From: Burkholderiales bacterium
GTDB lineage: Bacteria > Pseudomonadota > Gammaproteobacteria > Burkholderiales > SG8-41
Assembly: GCA_019746155.1 (NCBI GenBank)
Contig: JAIESJ010000110.1
Location: forward strand, 1-10,737
Direction: 5' to 3'
Length of the DNA stretch: 10,737 bases
Part shown: positions 1-7,419 of the stretch, in pieces
Layout: the number at the start of each line of letters is the position of its first letter
Numbering within the stretch: position 1 is the stretch's first letter
Notes under the pieces: generated by a model
The model's input: only the letters and a program-made list of their open reading frames with translations
Databases searched by the model: none
Told to the model about the DNA's origin: nothing
Made by a program: the position numbers and the translations under genes

Positions 1-293
1 TGCCGCGCGACATCAGCATTCTCGCGGCGCGGCACGTAGCCGAGCTTGTGCCCCCGCCATTCGACGCGCACGGCATTGGCGTCGTGCGGATTGTCGGGCT
101 CGCGCACCAATGTCAGCGTGTCGCCGACCTTCATCTCGTCCCACAGCGCCTTGGCGTCGTAGTAGCGGAAGCCGGCGAGCGGCGAGCTTTGTACCAGTAT
201 GCTGGCGCGCACACCCGGCGTCTGCGCCGCCGCGCCGGCGGCGAGCACGAGCGCCCATGCGATGGCAATGGGCAATCTTGCGGTCATGGCCAT
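1..293 (-). CDS. Secreted HIRAN-domain protein (partial, C-terminus beyond the window)
   Basis: The frame reads minus from an ATG at 293-291 and is still open at base 1, giving 97 codons. The first ~24 residues look like a signal peptide: a short basic start (MTAR), a hydrophobic core, and an Ala-rich cleavage region ending AAAQT. The remainder matches the HIRAN pattern: a small aromatic core (AGFRYYDA), then VGDTLTLVREPDNPHDANAV, then the strand with GHKLGYVPR and ENADVAR. HIRAN domains are known as DNA-end-binding modules in HLTF/Rad5-type helicases and also occur as stand-alone bacterial proteins of unknown role. A signal peptide implies a periplasmic location, where DNA binding would be unexpected. 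The ATG overlaps the hemJ stop codon (TAATG), suggesting translational coupling; a second in-frame ATG lies at 287. The domain call is fairly sure; the function is unknown. Confidence 0.8.
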   Translation of the reverse strand, partial: MAMTARLPIAIAWALVLAAGAAAQTPGVRASILVQSSPLAGFRYYDAKALWDEMKVGDTLTLVREPDNPHDANAVRVEWRGHKLGYVPRRENADVAR

Positions 294-709
294 TAAAACG
301 GCTTGACGACGACCAGGATGACAGCGGCGATCAGGATGATGACCGGAAACTCGTTGAACCAGCGGAACCAGACGTGGCTTTTGGTGTTGCGGTCGTGCCT
401 GAAATCCCTGAGCAGCTTGCCGCACCACAGGTGGTAGGCGACGAGCATCAGCACCAGCGCCAGCTTGGCGTGCAGCCAGCCGCCGACGCCACGGAACCAG
501 CCCAGCCACAGCCACAGGCCCAGGGCGATGGTGAGCAGCGCACCCGGCGTCATGATGCCGTAGTAGAGCTTGCGTTCCATCACCTTGAAGCGCTCGCGGC
601 TCACGCTGTCCTCGCTCAGCGCGTGATAGACGAACAGCCGCGGCAGGTAGAACAGGCCGGCGAACCAGGTGACCATGAAGATGATGTGAAACGCTTTAAC
701 CCAGAGCAT
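293..709 (-). CDS. hemJ: Protoporphyrinogen IX oxidase HemJ (CopD/UPF0093-like membrane protein)
   Basis: A 138-residue, very hydrophobic protein with about four membrane helices (residues ~4-28, 52-72, 80-98 and 118-136). HemJ oxidises protoporphyrinogen IX to protoporphyrin IX in the inner membrane, the penultimate step of protohaem synthesis, and is used by bacteria that lack HemG or HemY. Family hallmarks visible here are the N-terminal helix with H8 and FAGLFYLPRLFVYH, the MERKLYYGIMTP segment, and HAKL with K82. H8 corresponds to the conserved His reported as a haem ligand in this family. The length is typical. The start lies 4 bases after the nodJ-like stop, with no strong Shine-Dalgarno sequence, so translation is probably coupled. 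The stop overlaps the HIRAN gene start. An older annotation would be "CopD family protein". Confidence 0.9.
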   Translation of the reverse strand: MLWVKAFHIIFMVTWFAGLFYLPRLFVYHALSEDSVSRERFKVMERKLYYGIMTPGALLTIALGLWLWLGWFRGVGGWLHAKLALVLMLVAYHLWCGKLLRDFRHDRNTKSHVWFRWFNEFPVIILIAAVILVVVKPF

Positions 710-713
710 GCGG

Positions 714-1499
714 TTACTTTAACAGCCGGCGCCGCGTCAGCACCAGCGCGACGTGGAAACTGACGGCAGCATAGCCCGCCAGTACCGCAAGATGCAGCGG
801 CACGCCGTCGGGCGACGCACCGCTCATCAGCGGGCGCACCAGAGCGACGGCATGGGTCAGGGGCAGCACCCCGGTGACGCTCTGCACCGCCTGCGGCAGT
901 TGGTCGACGGGGAAGAACACGCCGCTCAGCAGCATCATGGGCGTGATCGCCAGCGTGAAGTAATACATAAAAAAGTCATAGCTGGGCGAGAGCGCGGTCA
1001 TGATGAGCCCCATGCCGGCGAAGACGAGGCCGGTCAGGAACACTACCGGGATCACCCACAGCGCGAGCGCGGAATGCGTGAGGCCGAGCGCCAGCGCGAC
1101 CAGCAGCACCGCCATGCCCGAAAGGAAGCTTTTGCTCGCCGCCCATACCGCCTCTCCGAGCAGTACATCATCGAGCGTCAGCGGGGCGTTCATGATGGCG
1201 TCCCAAGTCTTTTGCACATGCATGCGCGAGAAGCCCGAGTACATCGCTTCGAACGAGGCGCTCATCATGGTGCTCGAACATACCGTGCCGGCGGCGAGAA
1301 ACGCAATATACGGCATGCCGCCGACTTCGGGCAGCATGGCGCCGAGCCCGTAGCCCAGGCCCAGCATGTAGAGCATGGGGTCGGCGAGGTTGCCCAGCAT
1401 CGACGGGATCGCGAGCTTGCGCCATACCAGCCGGTTGCGCCGCCAGACATGGGCGAAGCGCAGGCTGAACCGCGGGAGCCGGAAATCCTTAGCGTTCAT
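714..1499 (-). CDS. ABC-2 type transporter permease, NodJ family
   Basis: A 261-residue integral membrane protein with about six helices and the ABC-2 permease layout. A short cytoplasmic N-terminus (FAHVWRRNRLVWRKL) is followed by LADPMLYMLGLGYGLG, a long cytoplasmic stretch with VQKTWDAIMNAPLTLDDVLLGE (split here: AIMNAPLTL and DDVLLGE), and the conserved late helix LSGVFFPVDQLP plus LPLTHAVALVRPL. These last motifs are characteristic of NodJ. In rhizobia NodIJ export lipo-chitin oligosaccharides; homologues are common in betaproteobacteria that do not nodulate, and their substrate is unknown. The partner ATPase gene ends 14 bases upstream and hemJ follows 4 bases downstream. The ATG at 1499 has no obvious Shine-Dalgarno sequence, fitting coupled translation. 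Family is confident; substrate is not. Confidence 0.88.
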   Translation of the reverse strand: MNAKDFRLPRFSLRFAHVWRRNRLVWRKLAIPSMLGNLADPMLYMLGLGYGLGAMLPEVGGMPYIAFLAAGTVCSSTMMSASFEAMYSGFSRMHVQKTWDAIMNAPLTLDDVLLGEAVWAASKSFLSGMAVLLVALALGLTHSALALWVIPVVFLTGLVFAGMGLIMTALSPSYDFFMYYFTLAITPMMLLSGVFFPVDQLPQAVQSVTGVLPLTHAVALVRPLMSGASPDGVPLHLAVLAGYAAVSFHVALVLTRRRLLK

Positions 1500-1513
1500 C
1501 GGCGGTCAATGCT

Positions 1514-2425
<912 letters not shown>

Positions 2426-2437
2426 GGCGGAAGGGGG

Positions 2438-3049
2438 TTACGACCGGCAGTAGCGGGCGACGATCTGCGACAGCAGATTGAGCCGGCCATGGAAAAAATG
2501 CTCCCCGCCCGGGACGACGACGATCGGCAGGTGCTGCGGCCGCGCCCAGTCGAGCACCGCGGAGAGCGGGACCACGTCGTCGATTTCGCCGTGTATCACC
2601 AGTGTATCCTGCGGTACGGTCTCTGCCGGAAAGCGGTTAACCGCCGGCCCGACCAGCACCAGCCGCTCGGCTTTGATACGCCTGGCAACGCGCGTCTGCA
2701 CGAAGCTGCCGAACGAAAATCCGGCGAGGACAAAAGGCAGATCGCCATAACGTTGTTTCGCGTATTGGGCGACGGCGAGCAGGTCCTCGGTCTCGCCGCG
2801 CCCTTCGTCGTGCACGCCTTCACTGGCGCCGACGCCGCGGAAGTTGGGCCGGACGGCGACATAACCGAGGCTGAAAAACGTCTTGGCGAGCGTAGTGACG
2901 ACCTTGTTGTCCTTGGTGCCGCCCTGCACCGGATTGGGGTGCGCGATCAGAGCGATGCCGCGGCGCGTCTCGCCCGGATCGTTGATGTCGGTCTCGATTT
3001 TTCCGGCCGGCCCGTCGATCAGCACGCGTTCCAGCGTCGACGGCGGCAT
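2438..3049 (-). CDS. Alpha/beta hydrolase (dienelactone hydrolase-like)
   Basis: A 203-residue cytoplasmic protein with a complete alpha/beta hydrolase set: oxyanion-side HPNPVQGGTKDNKVV, the RPNFRGVGASEG turn, nucleophile elbow GFSFG with Ser112, an acid at D157/D158 (HGEIDDVVP) and the catalytic His184 in GGEHFFHG. The protein is short and lacks a signal peptide, fitting the small family often annotated as "alpha/beta hydrolase" or CocE/DLH-like; the substrate cannot be predicted. I chose the ATG at 3049. An in-frame TTG at 3070 would add seven residues (start then 9 bases after the ferredoxin stop), and neither has a convincing Shine-Dalgarno sequence. The gene sits between the ferredoxin and nodI-like genes in a tight same-strand series, so co-transcription is likely. 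Confidence 0.85.
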   Translation of the reverse strand: MPPSTLERVLIDGPAGKIETDINDPGETRRGIALIAHPNPVQGGTKDNKVVTTLAKTFFSLGYVAVRPNFRGVGASEGVHDEGRGETEDLLAVAQYAKQRYGDLPFVLAGFSFGSFVQTRVARRIKAERLVLVGPAVNRFPAETVPQDTLVIHGEIDDVVPLSAVLDWARPQHLPIVVVPGGEHFFHGRLNLLSQIVARYCRS

Positions 3050-3078
3050 GGGTCGGATTTCATCACACAATCACCCGT

Positions 3079-3393
3079 TCAAATACGCAGGCGCTCGACG
3101 ATGCGGCCATTCTGCAGATGTTCCCGGATAATTTCGTCGATGTCTTCTTTGTCGACGTAGGTGTACCACACCGCCTCGGGATAGACCACCAGCACCGGCC
3201 CCTGCTCGCAGCGGTCGAGGCAGCCCGCCATGTTGATGCGCACCCTGCCCGGTCCCGACAGCTTGAGCGCCTTGATCCGGTCCTTGGCGTACTCGCGCAT
3301 TTTCTGCGAGCCGTGGTTGTTGCAGCATTGGGCACCGGGTTCGCGCTGGTTGCAGCAGAAAAACACATGTCTTTGGTAGTAGCTCACATTCAC
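3079..3393 (-). CDS. (2Fe-2S) ferredoxin, thioredoxin-like fold
   Basis: A 104-residue protein of the thioredoxin-like [2Fe-2S] ferredoxin group. The N-terminal strand HVFFCCNQREPGAQCCNNHG supplies candidate ligands C13/C14 and C23/C24. The second ligand pair is C58 and C62 in AGCLDRCEQGPVLVVYPE, followed by WYTYVDKEDIDEIIREH. This order (Cys, ~10-residue loop with Cys, then CxxxC followed by GPVL.VYP) is the family hallmark, so the protein should carry a [2Fe-2S] cluster and transfer electrons; the partner is unknown. The start is a GTG at 3393; another in-frame GTG lies at 3387, giving a start nearer the usual family N-terminus. It heads the probable operon with the hydrolase, NodI/NodJ-like transporter and hemJ. 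Confidence 0.9.
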   Translation of the reverse strand: MNVSYYQRHVFFCCNQREPGAQCCNNHGSQKMREYAKDRIKALKLSGPGRVRINMAGCLDRCEQGPVLVVYPEAVWYTYVDKEDIDEIIREHLQNGRIVERLRI

Positions 3394-3474
3394 GCCCGGT
3401 TCTGATCGGATTGAACGGCGCCGGTTTTCCGGCGGCCGTTCGAATCCGGGGTGTTGCGGTAACGCACCGCGATG

Positions 3475-3532
3475 TCCTAGCAGCCTGTCGGACTTCAGGA
3501 GTTTGTCGAACCCCAGTCCGACAAATTCCTAG
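3475..3532. repeat. Palindromic element with TCCTAG flanks, possible IS end or MITE
   Basis: The 58-base segment is bounded by direct copies of TCCTAG (3475-3480 and 3527-3532). Inside, TGTCGGACT (3486-3494) is perfectly complementary to AGTCCGACA (3515-3523). A second, mutually exclusive pairing is TTTGTCG (3502-3508) with CGACAAA (3519-3525), which shares the right arm. The direct flanks plus inner inverted repeat are what a small non-autonomous element or a solo insertion-sequence end would leave. The outer string resembles ends I associate with interspersed repeats in other proteobacteria, but I could not search for it. No coding capacity. Confidence 0.45.
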
Positions 3533-3538
3533 TCTGGA

Positions 3539-3544
3539 ATTATA
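3539..3544 (-). promoter_or_regulatory. Candidate -10 box for the ferredoxin operon
   Basis: A perfect TATAAT is read on the minus strand at 3544-3539, about 145 bases before the ferredoxin start and just after the VanZ stop. No good -35 box lies at the expected distance (the hexamer there reads ATAGAG), so this is a weak promoter call. If used, the transcript would begin near the palindromic element, placing it at the 5' end of the leader. Confidence 0.25.
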
Positions 3545-3549
3545 AACGA

Positions 3550-4704
3550 TTACGTCCACTCCTCTATTCCGGATGCCTGGGAAGATGCCCGCGTCGTGCC
3601 GGCGGCAACGAGCAGGTAGGTCACGGTGAGGAAGGGCCACAATTCGGAGAGCGCCCGGATAATGCCGGAGAAGTTCAGAAAATGGCTGGGGCTGGCGGCG
3701 AGCAGTTGTGGCGGCACGGCCTGATAGGGATTATCCGGCGCGAGGTTGATCGCCGCCACGGCGGCGCAGAAGCAGGCAGTGGCGCAAGCGATCTTGGCCG
3801 GTCGCGGCGCCCGGCTGAGCGGATAAAGCAGCAGTGCCCCGGCCAGCAGACCCAGGGCCACGCCCGGCGTCAACCACGTGAACGGCCCCGGTGACCTGAA
3901 CAGCGTCACGGCGGCAATCGATTTGATAGCGAGTCCGACAGTGACAACCGTTGCGATAAGCCCGAAAGGCCGCGATGCCCGGCGCATCAGCGCCGAAATC
4001 AGCAGACCCAGGCCGAGCAGGTTAAAGAATACGACCGCGCCTTCGGCGAGCAGAAGCAGCCGCGGCGTGTAGAAAAAATAGGCCGGCAAATCGAATGTGG
4101 CGCGCAGGTAGCCGGTGCCAAAGGGCTGTGCCGTCGGATGCAGGTGGGTGAGCAACCAAAGGCAGATGATGACCAGCCCGACATCGGCCAGGGTGCCCGG
4201 TATGAACCAGCGTTGCCGCAGCGCGGCGAGCCTGCTGCCGGGAAAACCCGAGGGCGAGAGCAGCGGCGCGGCCAGCGCGCCGAACAGCGCGCCGGTGCTG
4301 TTGGTGAGCAGGTCGACGCTGGAGGCGATGCGTGCCGGCAGGAACATCTGCGCGCTTTCCATCGCGAGACTCAGCATGGCGGCCAGCAACGTTGCGAGCA
4401 TGACGGCTGCCGGCGCGCCCGTGCGTGTTTTCAGGCCCAGCGCGAGCAGGAACCCAAACGGCGCATAGGCGATGAGATTGATCAGGATGTCCGCGAGAGT
4501 GATGTAGCGCGGCCAGGGCGCGATCAGGAAGCGCAGGATCTCGTCGGGCGGAAAACGCCAGTCGCGGAACGGCTGCAGGCTGGCATAGGCGATGATGAGC
4601 AGGTAAGCTAGCGCGAGTATCCACGCCAGAGGGAACCCGCGCGGCGAGCCGTGCGCGTGTCGCGTGTGGGGGGCGGATTCCGCGGCGCGTTGCATGACAG
4701 GCAT
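3550..4704 (-). CDS. VanZ-family integral membrane protein, long form
   Basis: A 384-residue protein with about ten predicted membrane helices. The N-terminal ~150 residues are a VanZ domain: an opening helix ending YASLQPF (40-46), then DILINLIAYAPFG (72-84), then ESAQMFLPARIASSVDLLTN (116-135) and STGALFG. The remaining ~230 residues are further hydrophobic helices with no motif I recognise. VanZ itself is a ~160-residue teicoplanin-resistance protein whose mechanism is uncertain, so resistance should not be inferred here. The ATG at 4704 is chosen because GAGG (4713-4710) sits 5 bases upstream; an ATG at 4707 is too close to it, and 4695 is a third option. The frame stays open far upstream through the DHH gene, but that part is antisense. 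It is divergent from the DHH gene across 126 bases. Confidence 0.82.
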   Translation of the reverse strand: MPVMQRAAESAPHTRHAHGSPRGFPLAWILALAYLLIIAYASLQPFRDWRFPPDEILRFLIAPWPRYITLADILINLIAYAPFGFLLALGLKTRTGAPAAVMLATLLAAMLSLAMESAQMFLPARIASSVDLLTNSTGALFGALAAPLLSPSGFPGSRLAALRQRWFIPGTLADVGLVIICLWLLTHLHPTAQPFGTGYLRATFDLPAYFFYTPRLLLLAEGAVVFFNLLGLGLLISALMRRASRPFGLIATVVTVGLAIKSIAAVTLFRSPGPFTWLTPGVALGLLAGALLLYPLSRAPRPAKIACATACFCAAVAAINLAPDNPYQAVPPQLLAASPSHFLNFSGIIRALSELWPFLTVTYLLVAAGTTRASSQASGIEEWT

Positions 4705-4830
4705 CATAACCTCGAATCGGCGAATTGAGGCGTGCCCGGCAACAGGCGTTGCGCCCGAATTCGCGTCCGCTCCGGGACGGCCCGCCCGTGCGGACGACAC
4801 GGGTATTGAAAACAACCAGGCACATCCACC
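4705..4830. promoter_or_regulatory. Divergent intergenic region with a hairpin
   Basis: This 126-base gap must carry start signals for both the VanZ-like (minus) and DHH (plus) genes. I found no convincing -35/-10 pair on either strand. A 6-base-pair inverted repeat, CCCGTG (4785-4790) with CACGGG (4798-4803), lies 27 bases before the DHH start and could be an operator or leader hairpin. The VanZ-like Shine-Dalgarno GAGG is at 4710-4713; the DHH start lacks a strong one. Confidence 0.35.
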
Positions 4831-5829
4831 ATGCAATTCTATGACATCTTCAACGGCGACGCCGACGGTATCTGCGCGCTGCAGCAATTGCGTCTCGAGG
4901 AGCCGCGCGCGAGCGTGCTCGTGACCGGCGTCAAGCGCGACATCCTGCTGCTGGATCGTGTGTATGCGGCGGCGGGCGACGAGCTCACGGTGCTCGATAT
5001 TTCCCTGCATACCAATGCCGCGGAACTCGGGCGCCTGCTCGCGCAGGGCGCGCGCTGCCGTTACTTCGACCACCACGTTCCGGGAGAGATTCCGCGGCAT
5101 CCGAATCTCAAGACGTTTATCGACACCGCATCCGACATGTGCACCAGCCTGATCGTCGACCGCTATCTTTCGGGCCGGCAGCGCATCTGGGCGGTGGTCG
5201 CGGCCTTCGGCGACAATCTCGTCAAGTCCGCATCGCGCCTGGCGGAGCAGCTGGATCTCGATCCCGCTGCGATTGAGCGCCTGCGCGAGCTGGGTGAATG
5301 CCTCAACTACAACGCCTACGGCGAGACGGTCGAGGATCTGCACTATCATCCGGCCGATCTGTTCGAGACCATGAGCCACTATCGCGACCCATTCGATTTC
5401 ATCGAGGGCGAGCCGGTTTTCGAAGTGCTGAGAAACGCCTGCCTCGACGATCTCGACCGCGCCGGGAACCTTGCGCCGGAGAGCGGCAACGACAATGGCG
5501 CAGTGTTCATACTGCCGGACGCGGCGTGGAGCCGGCGCGTGAACGGGATTTTCGGTAATCACCTGGCGCAAGCCTATCCGCAGCGCGCGCATGCGGTGCT
5601 GGTGAAGAAAGACGGCGGCTATACGGTGAGCGTGCGTGCGCCGGTCGCCAGCCCCTCCGGCGCGGACGCGTTATGCCTGAAATTCGGGAGCAGCGGCGGC
5701 CGCAAGGCGGCGGCGGGAATAAACCACCTGCCGGAGCGCGAGCTCGCGCGATTCATCGCGGCTTTTCAGAATCAATTCGACCGGGACCGTCATGATGATG
5801 GTGCGGAGGCACCGGCACGTGATGAGTGA
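4831..5829 (+). CDS. DHH-family phosphoesterase
   Basis: A 332-residue soluble protein and the only plus-strand gene here. Metal-binding motifs of the DHH superfamily are in order: NGDADG (D10, D12), VLDISLH (D56), FDHHVPG (D80-H82), and a further D128 in FGDN. The C-terminal DHHA1-like part ends with GGRKAAAGIN (289-298), matching the substrate-binding GGxxxAAG pattern. Such enzymes cleave phosphodiester bonds in short RNAs or DNA, cyclic dinucleotides or related substrates using Mn2+; which one applies cannot be read from the sequence. The N-terminal motif is NGDADG rather than the D-x-D of RecJ in its usual H-x-D-x-D-(A/G) setting, which fits a stand-alone DHH clade. The ATG at 4831 has only a weak AGG upstream. 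The last 77 bases overlap the end of the opposing symporter gene. Confidence 0.85.
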   Translation: MQFYDIFNGDADGICALQQLRLEEPRASVLVTGVKRDILLLDRVYAAAGDELTVLDISLHTNAAELGRLLAQGARCRYFDHHVPGEIPRHPNLKTFIDTASDMCTSLIVDRYLSGRQRIWAVVAAFGDNLVKSASRLAEQLDLDPAAIERLRELGECLNYNAYGETVEDLHYHPADLFETMSHYRDPFDFIEGEPVFEVLRNACLDDLDRAGNLAPESGNDNGAVFILPDAAWSRRVNGIFGNHLAQAYPQRAHAVLVKKDGGYTVSVRAPVASPSGADALCLKFGSSGGRKAAAGINHLPERELARFIAAFQNQFDRDRHDDGAEAPARDE

Positions 5830-7291
5830 GGCTCGCAGGATGCGGATGGGGAGCATGGGCCTCGGGATGCAGCGGCGTAGGTCTGCCTACCACATGGGGC
5901 ATAAGCGAACCCGCCACCATGGCCGCGCCCGCCGCCAGGAAGCCGACCAGCTGCGGGGGCCATACTTCGTTGTAGCCGGCGCCAAAAAACTCCAGCAGGA
6001 CCCAGGTCGAGAATCCCGTAACGATGCCGGCGAGCGCGCCCTGGGTATTGGCGCGCTTCCAGTAGAGCCCCAGAAACAGCGGAAAGAAGGCCGACACCAA
6101 GGTTACCTTGTAGGCGTTCTCCACCATCTTGAAAATGCTCAATTCGGAATTGAGGGCAAACGCAAGCACGACGCCGGCAAAGCATACGATGACCACCCGC
6201 ATGGTCCACAGGAAAGCGCGGTCCGTCATGCGCGGCACCGCGCCGCGGATGATGTTCTCGGAAAAGGCCACCGAAGGTGCGAGCAGGGTTGCGCTGGAGC
6301 AGCTCATGATGGCGGAGAGCAGCGCTCCGAAGAACACCACCTGGGCGACGATGGGCGTGTGCTGCAGGATCAGCGTCGGCAGCACCAGCTGGGAGTCCTT
6401 CTTCAGCAGTTCGCCGAACATGACGGGATCGACCAGGGTCGCGGAGTAGGCGAGGAACATGGGCACGAAGGCGAACAGAAAGTAGACCGAGCCCCCGAGC
6501 ACGGAACCGCGCACCGCGGTTTTTTCGTCCTTGGCGGAGGTGATGCGCTGGAACACGTCCTGCTGGGGTATCGAGCCCAGCATCATGGTGATCCAGGCGC
6601 CGATGAACGGGATCCACGCGTTGAATCGGGCTTCGGGGAAGAAGTCGAGCTTGCCCGCATCGTAGGCATGCGCGACCACCGCGCCGACGCCTCCGGTCAG
6701 GCCGGAGATCACGTGGCCGATGTACAACATTCCGCCCATGATGACCGTCATCTGCACGAAATCGAGCACCGCCACCGACAGCATGCCGCCGAACGTGGTG
6801 TAGGTGAGCACTATGGCGGCGCCGATGATCATCCCCATGGACTGGCTTATTGCGCCGTCGGTGACCACGTTGAACACCAACCCCAGGGCCTTGATCTGGG
6901 CCGAGACCCAGCCGAGGTAGGAGGCGACGATGGCCAGGGTACACAGTATTTCCACGGTGCGGTTGTAGCGTATCCGGTAGTAGTCGCCGATGGTGAGCAG
7001 GTTCATGCGGTAGAGCCGGCTTGCGAAGAACAGGCCCGCCAGGATCAGGCACAGGCTGGAGCCGAAGGGGTCGGCCACCACGCCGCGCAGGCCGTCTTTC
7101 ACGAAGGTGGCGGAGATGCCGAGCACGGTTTCCGAGCCGAACCAGGTGGCGAACACGGTGGCGGTCACGATCGGCAGCGGCAGCTGCCGGCCGGCCACGG
7201 CAAAGTCCTTGGAGTTGTGGACGCGGGTAGCGGCTACCAGTCCGATCGTGATGGAAACCAGCAAGTAGAGAATCACGAACCCGATCAGCAT
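5753..7291 (-). CDS. Sodium:solute symporter (SSS family) with His-rich tail
   Basis: A 512-residue inner-membrane transporter with about 13 helices, the LeuT-type SSS fold. Family features are the unwound first core helix around ATWFGSET (48-55), YTTFGGMLSVAVLDFVQ (164-180) as the classic SSS signature, and LLSAIMSCSSATLLAPS (324-340), whose Ser residues fit the Na2 sodium site. It would import an organic solute with Na+; panthothenate-, proline- and carboxylate-type members all look alike at this level, so the substrate is left open. The final ~47 residues after the last helix hold 11 histidines (including PHPHP, THH and HHHH). The stop lies inside the convergent DHH gene. The start is the ATG at 7291, with a weak purine-rich stretch upstream. 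A 128-base gap separates it from ubiB. Confidence 0.88.
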   Translation of the reverse strand: MLIGFVILYLLVSITIGLVAATRVHNSKDFAVAGRQLPLPIVTATVFATWFGSETVLGISATFVKDGLRGVVADPFGSSLCLILAGLFFASRLYRMNLLTIGDYYRIRYNRTVEILCTLAIVASYLGWVSAQIKALGLVFNVVTDGAISQSMGMIIGAAIVLTYTTFGGMLSVAVLDFVQMTVIMGGMLYIGHVISGLTGGVGAVVAHAYDAGKLDFFPEARFNAWIPFIGAWITMMLGSIPQQDVFQRITSAKDEKTAVRGSVLGGSVYFLFAFVPMFLAYSATLVDPVMFGELLKKDSQLVLPTLILQHTPIVAQVVFFGALLSAIMSCSSATLLAPSVAFSENIIRGAVPRMTDRAFLWTMRVVIVCFAGVVLAFALNSELSIFKMVENAYKVTLVSAFFPLFLGLYWKRANTQGALAGIVTGFSTWVLLEFFGAGYNEVWPPQLVGFLAAGAAMVAGSLMPHVVGRPTPLHPEAHAPHPHPASLTHHVPVPPHHHHDGPGRIDSEKPR

Positions 7292-7419
7292 CTCTGGCTA
7301 TTCCCTTGTAATTGAGACAGCTCGCGGAAAAAGGGGCGATCCCGATCCATTACGGAACCATGCGCAAGTGTACAGACGCCGGAGGATTTTGTAACGAGTA
7401 CCGGCGCGGTGTCGGCCGC
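7292..7419 (-). promoter_or_regulatory. Intergenic region with candidate symporter promoter
   Basis: The best minus-strand promoter candidate in this gap is GTTACA (7395-7390) and TACACT (7372-7367), separated by 17 bases. Each box matches four of six consensus bases. It would begin transcription about 70 bases before the symporter start. No intrinsic terminator for ubiB was seen, so read-through from ubiB is also possible. Confidence 0.3.

Larger units (their letters stand above)
3394..3549. other. Intergenic region between VanZ-like and ferredoxin genes
   Basis: This 156-base gene-free stretch should hold the promoter and leader of the ferredoxin operon on the minus strand. It contains three kinds of small inverted repeats: a 6-base-pair stem around TTTT (3419-3424 with 3429-3434), a 5-7-base-pair stem (3456-3460 with 3466-3470, extendable by a G-T and an A-T pair), and the larger element at 3475-3532. 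None has a run of T's directly after it, so I do not call an intrinsic terminator here. A T-arm-like string near 3438-3450 is not part of any foldable tRNA. Confidence 0.5.

Noticed and set aside
3419..3434. Hairpin with a TTTT loop before the ferredoxin gene as a terminator.
   Set aside because: The T's are in the loop and no T-run follows the stem on either strand.
3434..3455. String resembling a tRNA T-arm (GTTCGAATCC).
   Set aside because: The flanking bases do not form the 5-base-pair T stem and no acceptor, D or anticodon arms are found nearby.
4705..5592. Upstream continuation of the VanZ-like frame, which would make a 680-residue protein.
   Set aside because: The extension is antisense to the DHH gene and has no VanZ-like content; a good ATG with GAGG lies at 4704.
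5792..7315. Plus-strand open frame (507 codons) and a minus-strand frame (5790-7052) across the symporter gene.
   Set aside because: Both are rich in His, Arg, Gly and Gln with no hydrophobic or domain pattern, while the symporter frame shows clear helices and family motifs.
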